A program made the translations under genes and the position numbers. Below the pieces are notes generated by a model that worked only from the letters and a program-made list of their open reading frames with translations, was not told the origin of the DNA and made no database searches. 37,178 nucleotides of DNA, taken from NCBI GenBank assembly GCA_023404705.1, contig JAEYAU010000121.1, positions 1 through 37,178 on the forward strand, in the 5' to 3' direction. Positions 31,811 through 37,178 of this stretch are shown here, piece after piece (position 1 is the stretch's first letter; the number at the start of each line of letters is the position of its first letter). Source of the DNA: Pseudomonadota bacterium (GTDB taxonomy: Bacteria > Pseudomonadota > Alphaproteobacteria > Rhizobiales > Xanthobacteraceae).

Positions 31811-34018
31811 TTGCGCGACCCGAATAGTCACGACTGGACGCGGGCCGTCCGCCGCATCCTGCTCGATCTCGACGCACGGCTCGACTCGGCGGTGTTTAAC
31901 ACGCTCGCGCTGGTGCGCGAGTATTACGAGCGCTTCTCGACCTTCATGGACCGCTGGCACGTCAGCGGGTGGAAGCGGCTGGGCGTCGAGGGCCTCTCGG
32001 AGGCCGCGACCCTCGGCACGGGCGGCCTGGTGCTGATGCTGGCGCTCGCGATTCCCGCGTTCAACGAGACCTCGGACGAGGACTGGCTGAAGAAGTCCGA
32101 GCTCGCCGTCACCTTCCTCGACCGTTTCGGCAACGAGGTCGGCAGCCGCGGCATCAAGCACAACGACTCGATCCCGCTCGAGGAATATCCGGACCACCTG
32201 ATCAAGGCGGCGCTCGCGACCGAGGACCGCCGCTTCTACGAGCATTTCGGCATCGACATCGCGGGCACCATGCGCGCCGTGACGGCGAACGCGCGCGCCG
32301 GCGGCGTCGTGCAGGGTGGCTCGTCGATCTCGCAGCAGCTCGCCAAGAACCTGTTCCTCTCCAACGAGCGCACCATCGAGCGCAAGGTGAAGGAAGCCTT
32401 CCTGGCGATCTGGCTCGAGACGCGGCTCACCAAGAACGAGATCCTCAAGCTCTATCTCGACCGCGCCTATATGGGCGGCGGCGCCTTCGGCGTGGACGCG
32501 GCCGCGCAATACTATTTCGGCAAGTCGGCGCGCGACGTGAACCTCGCCGAGGCCGCGATGCTGGCCGGCCTGTTCAAGGCGCCGACCAAGTTCGCCCCGC
32601 ACATCAACCTGCCGGCGGCGCGTGCTCGCGCCAACGTGGTGCTCGACAACCTGATCGAAGCCGGCTTCATGACCGAAGGCCAGGTGTTCGGCGCGCGGCG
32701 CAATCCCGCGGTCGCAATCGACCGGCGCGACGAGAAGCAGCCGAACTACTATCTGGATTGGGCCTTCGACGAGATCAAGAAGCTGGTCGCGACCTTCCCG
32801 AAGTCGGTGCACGAGCGCGTCTTCACGGTGCGCACCGCCCTCGACACGGGGCTGCAGATCACGGCCGACAACGCTGTCGAGGCAATTCTGCGTCAGTACG
32901 GGAACGACTACCACGCCAAGCAGGCCTCGGCCGTCATCATGGACACCGACGGTGCGGTGCGCGCCATGGTCGGCGGCCGCGACTATGGCCAGAGCCAGTT
33001 CAACCGCGCGACGGACGCGTTGCGGCAGCCCGGCTCCTCCTTCAAGCCCTATGTCTACGCAACCGCGCTCTCGAACGGCTTCAAGCCGACCTCGATCCTG
33101 GTCGACAGGCCGGTCTGCCTCGGCAACTGGTGCCCGCAGAACTATACGCGCTCCCATTCGGGCTCGATCACCCTCACGACCGCAATCGTGAAATCGATCA
33201 ACACGATCCCGGTGATCCTCTCGCTCGAGCTCGGCGGCGGCAACGCCAAGGCCGGACGCGTCAAGATCATCACCACGGCCCAGCGGATGGGTCTGAAGCA
33301 CCCATTGCAGGACTCTTCGTCGCTGCCGATCGGCGCAGCCGAGGTGACGGCACTCGAGCACACGGCCGCCTATGCGACCTTCCCGAATATGGGCAAGTCG
33401 GTGACGCCGCACGCCATCCTCGAAGTGCGCACCGGCGCCGGCGAAACCATCTGGCGCTTCGACCGCGACGGGCCGAAGCCCGTGCAGGTGCTGCGCCCGC
33501 AGGTCGCGATGGACATGAACATGATGATGAACAAGGGTGTCGAGGAAGGCACCGGCAAGCGCGCGATCCTCGATGGCGTGAAGGCTGCGGGCAAGACCGG
33601 CACCACCAATGCGTACCGCGACGCCTGGTTCGTGGGCTACACGGGCAATTACGTCGGCGGCGTGTGGTTCGGGAATGACGACTATTCGCCGACCAATCGC
33701 ATGACGGGCGGCTCACTCCCGGCCATGACCTGGCGTCAGATCATGGCCTATGCGCATCAGGGCATCGAGCTCAAGCCGCTGCTGGGCGTCGCGCCCGGGC
33801 CGACGCCGCCGGCCCCGGCCGTGGCGCAAGTGGCAACGAGCAGCCCCGATGCGAACCAGGCCCGGCCGACCCTGCTGACCAAGCGCGCGGCCGAGGTCCT
33901 GGTGCGGCTCGAACGCACCATGGAGAACGCGACGCGCGCTCTCGCGACGGCGGCCACGGCGCCGCGCGCCGAGGCGCCCACTGCACCACGCGCAACCACC
34001 GGGATCGCGCGAAACTGA
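31811..34018 (+). CDS. Class A penicillin-binding protein 1 (transglycosylase/transpeptidase)
   Basis: A 735-residue bifunctional peptidoglycan synthase. Seen: a cytoplasmic N-terminus, one membrane helix (about 67-83), a GT51 transglycosylase domain with catalytic Glu138 in ATEDRRFYEHFG and QGGSSISQQLAKNLFL (168-183), then a transpeptidase domain with SSFK (Ser409, Lys412), SIN (462-464) and KTG (595-597). The C-terminus (about 655-735) is an Ala/Pro/Thr-rich low-complexity tail. I choose TTG at 31811, with AGGAG about 7 bases upstream; a second TTG at 31781 has no such site. The layout is that of PBP1A (mrcA-like) but shorter than E. coli PBP1A (850). Confidence 0.94.
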   Translation: MRDPNSHDWTRAVRRILLDLDARLDSAVFNTLALVREYYERFSTFMDRWHVSGWKRLGVEGLSEAATLGTGGLVLMLALAIPAFNETSDEDWLKKSELAVTFLDRFGNEVGSRGIKHNDSIPLEEYPDHLIKAALATEDRRFYEHFGIDIAGTMRAVTANARAGGVVQGGSSISQQLAKNLFLSNERTIERKVKEAFLAIWLETRLTKNEILKLYLDRAYMGGGAFGVDAAAQYYFGKSARDVNLAEAAMLAGLFKAPTKFAPHINLPAARARANVVLDNLIEAGFMTEGQVFGARRNPAVAIDRRDEKQPNYYLDWAFDEIKKLVATFPKSVHERVFTVRTALDTGLQITADNAVEAILRQYGNDYHAKQASAVIMDTDGAVRAMVGGRDYGQSQFNRATDALRQPGSSFKPYVYATALSNGFKPTSILVDRPVCLGNWCPQNYTRSHSGSITLTTAIVKSINTIPVILSLELGGGNAKAGRVKIITTAQRMGLKHPLQDSSSLPIGAAEVTALEHTAAYATFPNMGKSVTPHAILEVRTGAGETIWRFDRDGPKPVQVLRPQVAMDMNMMMNKGVEEGTGKRAILDGVKAAGKTGTTNAYRDAWFVGYTGNYVGGVWFGNDDYSPTNRMTGGSLPAMTWRQIMAYAHQGIELKPLLGVAPGPTPPAPAVAQVATSSPDANQARPTLLTKRAAEVLVRLERTMENATRALATAATAPRAEAPTAPRATTGIARN

Positions 34019-34069
34019 CATAGGGCCGCGGCTTCTGCCTCGGGTGATCATCGGGTTCGTTCGGACTGA

Positions 34070-34648
34070 ATGCGGCTCCTCCTCGGATCATTGTTCTCAT
34101 TTGCAGTCGCGGCCATTGTCGGCCTCGGCATGACGTGGTTCACGCTGACGCGCGGCGTCGCCTTCGGCGACGTGACGATCGGCGCCTGGACGGCGCGGCC
34201 GAAGACCGGCTCGAGCGAGATCGATCCTTACGCGCGCGCGAACATCGCGCGCACCGGCCAGCTGCCGATCGGCACCGGCGACGGCGTCGCCTTCTACGCC
34301 TACACGGATGACAAGGGGCAGCCGCTGAAGGGCAACTGCGTCGTGACAGTGAGCGGCGTCACGCCCCCTGCCCGCTTCTTCACGGTCACGCTCTATGACC
34401 TCGATGGCCGCACGGTGCCGAACGGCGCGGATCGCTACGGCTTCACCAGCCAGGAGCTGGCGCGGCAGGCGAGCGGCAGCTTCGAGATGACGGTCGCGCC
34501 GCGGGCGCGGCCCGGCAACTGGCTGCCGACCGGAGGCGTCGACCGCTACGTGCTGGTGCTGCGCCTCTACGACACGCCCGTGGGCGTCGCGACGCGCACC
34601 CAACGCGAAGCGCCGATGCCGGCGATCAGCGAGCGGGGGTGTCCATGA
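34070..34648 (+). CDS. DUF1214-domain membrane-anchored protein
   Basis: A 192-residue protein with an N-terminal anchor or signal helix (about 3-24) and an extracytoplasmic DUF1214 beta domain (DPYARANIARTGQLPIGTGDGVAFYAYTD..., FFTVTLYDLDGRTVPN, WLPTGGVDRYVLVLRLYDTP). In many bacteria DUF1254 and DUF1214 are halves of one protein of about 450 residues; here they are two small coupled genes. The stop overlaps the next start in ATGA (34645-34648), so the two products are surely made together and may form a complex. Molecular role unknown. Confidence 0.88.
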   Translation: MRLLLGSLFSFAVAAIVGLGMTWFTLTRGVAFGDVTIGAWTARPKTGSSEIDPYARANIARTGQLPIGTGDGVAFYAYTDDKGQPLKGNCVVTVSGVTPPARFFTVTLYDLDGRTVPNGADRYGFTSQELARQASGSFEMTVAPRARPGNWLPTGGVDRYVLVLRLYDTPVGVATRTQREAPMPAISERGCP

Positions 34649-35196
34649 TCCGCTGGCTGCTCTGGCTGCTCGGAGGGCTGCTGCTCGGGGGCATCGTGCA
34701 CCTGTCCACGGTGCTGCTGCTGCCGCGCACCGCCACGCAGGATGCCTATGCGCGGCTCGTCGGCATCACGCCGGTGAACAGCGTGGTGGCGCTGCCGCCG
34801 CCGACGCCGGACTCCGTGGTGCTGCCTTTCACGGACCCGGCCTTCGCGGTCGCGGTGTGCCGCTATGATCTCGGTGCCGCTCCCGTCAAGCTCACGGTGC
34901 CGGTGAGCCCGGCCTACACTTCGGTGTCCTTCTACACGCGCCATGGCGTCGCCTATTACGCGATCAATGATCGCGCGGCGGGCCGGCGCACCATCGAGCT
35001 CGACCTGATGACGGCGCGCCAGCGCGCGGCGCTGCCGGACGACGAGGAGGTGACGTCCGCGGACCGGCTGATCATCGAGTCGCCGACCGTGACGGGCCTG
35101 ATCGTGCTGCGCGCGCTCGGACCGGAGCCCGGTCTGATGCCGATGGCACGCGGCGCCCTCGTCCAGGCGCGCTGCCGGCCTCAGCCGCAGCAGTGA
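34645..35196 (+). CDS. DUF1254-type membrane-anchored protein
   Basis: A 183-residue protein with an N-terminal membrane helix (about 3-27) and a periplasmic domain of DUF1254 character (DAYARLVGITPVNSVVALPPPTPDS, FTDPAFAVAVCRYDLGAAPVKLTVPV, YTSVSFYTRHGVAYYAINDR). The ATG at 34645 sits in an ATGA overlap with the preceding DUF1214 gene and has GGGGG upstream; a GTG six bases earlier is possible. Convergent with the 256-residue hypothetical gene, 9 bp between stops. Function unknown. Confidence 0.85.
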   Translation: MIRWLLWLLGGLLLGGIVHLSTVLLLPRTATQDAYARLVGITPVNSVVALPPPTPDSVVLPFTDPAFAVAVCRYDLGAAPVKLTVPVSPAYTSVSFYTRHGVAYYAINDRAAGRRTIELDLMTARQRAALPDDEEVTSADRLIIESPTVTGLIVLRALGPEPGLMPMARGALVQARCRPQPQQ

Positions 35197-35205
35197 TCGA
35201 TCGGA

Positions 35206-35976
35206 TTATTTTGTGACCAGCGGCACGCCGACCGCGACGGCGCCCTGCACGGCCGTGACCGCGGCCTCGAAGGTGACCAGCAGCCGCTCCGCATCGACCG
35301 CCACCGGCGACGGCGCCAGGATCACCAGCCGTTCGAGCGCGAAACGGTAGGAGGCGGCGCGCACCCCTAGGATGAACCGCACCCGCGCGATGATGCGCGC
35401 GTTCTGGCCCATGCGGATATGCACCGCCTCGACCTCGGCCGGACTCAGCTCCTTGATATAGGCGAGGCTGCGCTCGCGCTTCTGGTCCATGTCGCCGACC
35501 CGATACGCGACGGCGAAGAACTCCTCCATGCGCAGCATGTCGTTGCGGATGTCGTCCATCAGCCGCGAATAGCGTGAGGCGGTGGAGCGCACGGGCAGCG
35601 TCATCAGCCGGCCCGCATAGGCATGATAGTCGTAAGGCGGACCATCGTATTCGAGCACCGAGCCGAAGGTCACTTCGATCGGCAGCTTGCGCCAGAGCTC
35701 GCCCTCATAGGGCGGGACAAGGAGATTGTAGGCGAGCTTGCGCAGCACCTTCTCGTCGTCGGTCGGCTCCATCGCGAAGACGGGGGCGCCGGGTGGCGGC
35801 GTCAACGGAAAGCCGAGAATGGTCGGGGGCCAGAACTGGTCTTCGCCGAAGAGCGAACGGGGACGACCGAAGTCTCCGGTGGTCCAGGCCGCGCAGGAGA
35901 GAGCGGCCGAAATCAGCACTGCAGCCTGGCCGAGCCGCAGCAGCAACGAATGCGGCCGGGTCAGGCTCGCGGTCAC
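35206..35976 (-). CDS. Hypothetical membrane-anchored protein, 256 residues
   Basis: I do not recognise this family. The protein begins with a hydrophobic segment (about 12-30, LLRLGQAAVLISAALSCAAW) that may be a signal anchor, followed by a Pro-rich FWPPTILGFPLTPPPGAPVFAMEPTDDEK and a mostly helical soluble part (LMDDIRNDMLRMEEFFAVAYRVGDMDQKRERSLAYI...). I set the start at the GTG at 35976 because it overlaps the stop of the upstream 62-residue gene in GTGA (35973-35976). A far longer frame (to 36228) runs over that gene out of phase and is not credible. Codon use matches neighbours. Function unknown. Confidence 0.75.
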   Translation of the reverse strand: MTASLTRPHSLLLRLGQAAVLISAALSCAAWTTGDFGRPRSLFGEDQFWPPTILGFPLTPPPGAPVFAMEPTDDEKVLRKLAYNLLVPPYEGELWRKLPIEVTFGSVLEYDGPPYDYHAYAGRLMTLPVRSTASRYSRLMDDIRNDMLRMEEFFAVAYRVGDMDQKRERSLAYIKELSPAEVEAVHIRMGQNARIIARVRFILGVRAASYRFALERLVILAPSPVAVDAERLLVTFEAAVTAVQGAVAVGVPLVTK

Positions 35977-36161
35977 GAGCGCGGCGAGCGCCGGCGGCGC
36001 TTGCGGCCCGATGCCGTGGTCGGCTCGGGCTTGAGTGCCGGCTCCTCGTAGCGCTCGATGCGGATGACCGGCAGGATGATGATGGTCGCGGATCCGCCGC
36101 GCCGCTCCACATTGACGCTGCGTTCGCAGCGCTCCGTCGGGAATGTGATCACTGTCGCCAT
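35973..36161 (-). CDS. Small basic-tailed hypothetical protein, 62 residues
   Basis: A 62-residue protein, MATVITFPTERCERSV at the start, a central beta-like hydrophobic stretch ATIIILPVIRIERYEE and a very basic tail GRKRRRRSPRS. No membrane helix. It has a good GGAGG seven bases before the ATG at 36161 and its stop overlaps the GTG start of the next gene by four bases, so it is very likely a genuine, translationally coupled gene. The basic tail could contact nucleic acid or acidic lipid, which is only a guess. Family not recognised with certainty. Confidence 0.7.
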   Translation of the reverse strand: MATVITFPTERCERSVNVERRGGSATIIILPVIRIERYEEPALKPEPTTASGRKRRRRSPRS

Positions 36162-36680
36162 GTCGCCCCTCCCCGCCAGTCACGCGCGTCTCCAGTGGTG
36201 CGGTGCTCTGCGGTCGGCTCGCATGCAATTAGGGTCTTACAAGGTTAACGGTCCGCTAACGCTCGTAACGTCCCTTCAATCTATAGGAGTTCCCCGGATA
36301 GCAGGCGTGAAGCAGCTCACACTGCGCCCGTCAGCCGTTTGCGCTAGGGGCGCCCACGGGATCCCGAGTTCCGGCGAAGCTCGGACGGCATCCATGCGCG
36401 GCGTCGGTCAACGAACGCTCGCCGTCTGTCGAATCGAATGCGACGTGCTCGACAGCGACTGCGCATGCAGAGCTCAGCGCATGCACGGCGCTGACGAGCG
36501 AAGCGATGGGAGTGCATTGGCGATGGAGCGATGCACGCTTGGGGTTGCGACGAGTCGTGTGATCGCTTGCGTGGTGCAGAGCGAAGCAACAATCCGTGGA
36601 AATCATCTCACGGTCGGAACGGATCGCCGTCGCATGCGTTCGGGGCGCATGGGGGGTTGCAGTGCAGCAAGCGCGGGGTC
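36162..36680. other. Gene-poor stretch of 519 bp
   Basis: I find no convincing gene here. The stretch near 36240-36300 is AT-richer and should hold the promoter of the leftward 62-residue gene; it includes CGTT-N18-GTTCC-like spacing that is close to, but off by two from, an EcfG promoter on the minus strand. From about 36400 the sequence is full of short direct and inverted repeats of GCATGC/TGCAT type (for example GCGCATGCA twice near 36465 and 36479). Frames on both strands remain open by chance of base composition, but the translations are Cys/Arg/His/Ser-rich and show no known pattern. Confidence 0.6.
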
Positions 36681-36881
36681 TTGCTTTTGGGTGCACGTGA
36701 AGAGTTCCGGGCCAAGGCGCTGGCGTGTGCCGAAAGCGCCGAGAGGGCCACGGATCCGGTCGAGCGTCTTCGTCTTCTCGAGATGGCGGAAGCGTGGATC
36801 AACCTGGCGGAGCGCGTCAGCGCTCACGGTGACGCGCGCGTGCGCGACCCCGCGTCGGTGCGGGATGGTAACAAGTCCTGA
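36681..36881 (+). CDS. Small helical hypothetical protein
   Basis: The stretch EEFRAKALACAESAERATDPVERLRLLEMAEAWINLAERVS is an amphipathic two-helix pattern seen in many short Bradyrhizobium-type hypothetical proteins, so the C-terminal 55 residues look like real coding sequence. The start is uncertain: TTG at 36681 or 36687 are the nearest initiators, neither with a clean ribosome-binding site; the frame is open to an ATG at 36531 but the added residues do not look like protein. It may be a decayed gene. Length 66 residues from the start given. Function unknown. Confidence 0.5.
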   Translation: MLLGAREEFRAKALACAESAERATDPVERLRLLEMAEAWINLAERVSAHGDARVRDPASVRDGNKS

Positions 36882-36973
36882 GCGCAAGCGCGGTCCTCCG
36901 CACGCCGTAAGATGCAGGCGCCTGTTCGGCGAAACGCGATCAGGACAAGCGGACGCCTTCTTTATTTTTCCTC

Positions 36974-36998
36974 GGAACCTTTGCGGCATTGCGTGGTT
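36974..36998 (+). promoter_or_regulatory. EcfG/RpoE2-type general stress promoter
   Basis: GGAAC (36974-36978), 16 bases, then GGTT (36995-36998). The general stress sigma factor EcfG of alphaproteobacteria recognises GGAAC-N16/17-cGTT (equivalently GGAAC-N18/19-TT for Sinorhizobium RpoE2). The match is complete except for G in place of the less conserved c. Transcription would start near 37005 and run into the hairpin pair and terminator that follow. Confidence 0.65.
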
Positions 36999-37004
36999 CT
37001 TTGT

Positions 37005-37096
37005 GTATCTACGCGGGCCGACCGTCCCCCCTCTTCCCGACCCCCGTTGGTCCGCGTGTTGCAACCCCGGCCGTCCCCCGCGCGCCGGGGTTTTTC
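37005..37096 (+). ncRNA. Candidate stress-induced small RNA with C-rich loops (GsrN-like)
   Basis: Between the EcfG-type promoter and an intrinsic terminator lie about 90 bp with no start codon linked to a ribosome-binding site. Hairpin 1 pairs ACGCGGGCC (37011-37019) with GGTCCGCGT (37049-37057), nine pairs with one G-U, and displays a 29-base loop that is almost all C and T with runs of six, three and five C. Hairpin 2 is the terminator, whose loop also carries CCCCC. Exposed C-rich loops near a sigma-EcfG/SigT promoter are the defining traits of Caulobacter GsrN and of rhizobial C-rich small RNAs, which pair with G-rich ribosome-binding sites. Ends are estimated. Confidence 0.6.
37063..37096 (+). 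terminator. Strong intrinsic terminator
   Basis: AACCCCGGC (37063-37071) pairs with GCCGGGGTT (37084-37092) over nine bases, loop of twelve, and the stem runs straight into TTTTT (37091-37095). This is the best rho-independent terminator in the window and, since no gene precedes it closely, it most likely ends the candidate small RNA. Confidence 0.85.
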
Positions 37097-37118
37097 TTTG
37101 ATTGTCTCCCAACGCGAG

Positions 37119-37169
37119 ATGGTGCTCAGGTGCGTGAGGGTGCGCCCAAGCACCCCGCAGGAGCACCAT
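37119..37169 (+). promoter_or_regulatory. Nested inverted repeat over the RBS and start codon of the next gene
   Basis: ATGGTGCTC (37119-37127) is a perfect reverse complement of GAGCACCAT (37161-37169), and inside it GGGTGC (37138-37143) pairs with GCACCC (37150-37155). The right outer arm includes part of AGGAG (37159-37163) and the first two bases of the ATG at 37168. Folded, the leader would hide the ribosome-binding site, a layout used by translational switches. Confidence 0.5.
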
Positions 37170-37178
37170 GTCCCGCAG
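37168..37178 (+). CDS. Start of a gene cut off by the window end
   Basis: ATG at 37168 follows AGGAG after four bases and begins MSR before the window ends. Nothing can be said of the product. It lies about 70 bp after the terminator of the candidate small RNA and its start is embedded in an inverted repeat. Confidence 0.45.

Noticed and set aside
31787..33412. A 541-codon minus-strand frame opposite the penicillin-binding protein gene
   Set aside because: Antisense shadow rich in Val/Glu/Arg/His, while the plus strand encodes all GT51 and transpeptidase motifs.
36266..36293. A possible EcfG promoter on the minus strand for the 62-residue gene
   Set aside because: GGAAC and CGTT are present but separated by 18 bases, two more than the preferred N16 and one more than N17, so it was not called.
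36058..37101. A 347-codon plus-strand frame spanning the gene-poor right end
   Set aside because: It crosses the 62-residue gene, the EcfG-type promoter, the small RNA and the terminator, has no ribosome-binding site, and its Cys/Arg/Ser-rich product resembles no family. The helical hypothetical protein is in a different phase.

Overview
The window is about 37 kb of very GC-rich DNA and reads as ordinary chromosome from an alphaproteobacterium of the order Hyphomicrobiales (Rhizobiales), most like the Bradyrhizobium/Rhodopseudomonas/Xanthobacteraceae side of that order. The grounds are the ccmI-E-F-H cytochrome c order, a PepSY/FeuP/FeuQ-type regulatory operon, a 17-kDa-antigen-like lipoprotein, several small Hyphomicrobiales-type hypothetical proteins and an EcfG-type general-stress promoter. 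The species cannot be fixed from the sequence alone. I see no rRNA, tRNA, CRISPR array, integrase or insertion sequence.

Left part (1-12 kb). A minus-strand cytochrome c maturation operon (ccmI, ccmE, ccmF, ccmH, tightly packed or overlapping) is followed by a DinB-like gene. Upstream lie a MocR-type regulator and, divergent from it, a complete haloalkane dehalogenase. Next come a 476-residue protein of unknown function, a glycine-zipper lipoprotein, and a PepSY protein-response regulator-histidine kinase operon (feuPQ-like).

Middle (12-24 kb). Divergent from the PepSY operon is a copper set: a DUF2946 protein, a YcnI-like copper-brace protein and a CopC-CopD-YtkA fusion. A DUF1186/SEC-C protein and a DHA2 efflux pump follow, meeting tail to tail. 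A REP-like inverted pair separates the pump from a three-gene minus-strand cassette (MHS transporter, short-chain dehydrogenase, NodB-fold deacetylase/amidohydrolase). Upstream of this is pcaHG, protocatechuate 3,4-dioxygenase, with a clean palindrome in front of pcaH. A UvrD/PcrA-type helicase follows.

Right part (24-37 kb). This holds a PPP phosphatase, an NTF2-fold protein, a nitroreductase, a secreted trypsin-like protease, a type II NADH dehydrogenase, a second DHA2 pump, a 54-residue membrane protein, a YcgN Cys-cluster protein, an ElaB/YqjD-like protein, a class A penicillin-binding protein, a DUF1214/DUF1254 pair and a translationally coupled pair of hypothetical proteins.

The last kilobase is the most interesting. 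A gene-poor stretch and a small helical ORF are followed by a GGAAC-N16-GGTT promoter, about 90 bp containing a C-rich-loop hairpin, and a strong intrinsic terminator. Together these look like a stress-controlled small RNA of the GsrN/C-rich-loop kind. Immediately after it, a nested inverted repeat covers the ribosome-binding site and start codon of a gene cut off by the window edge.
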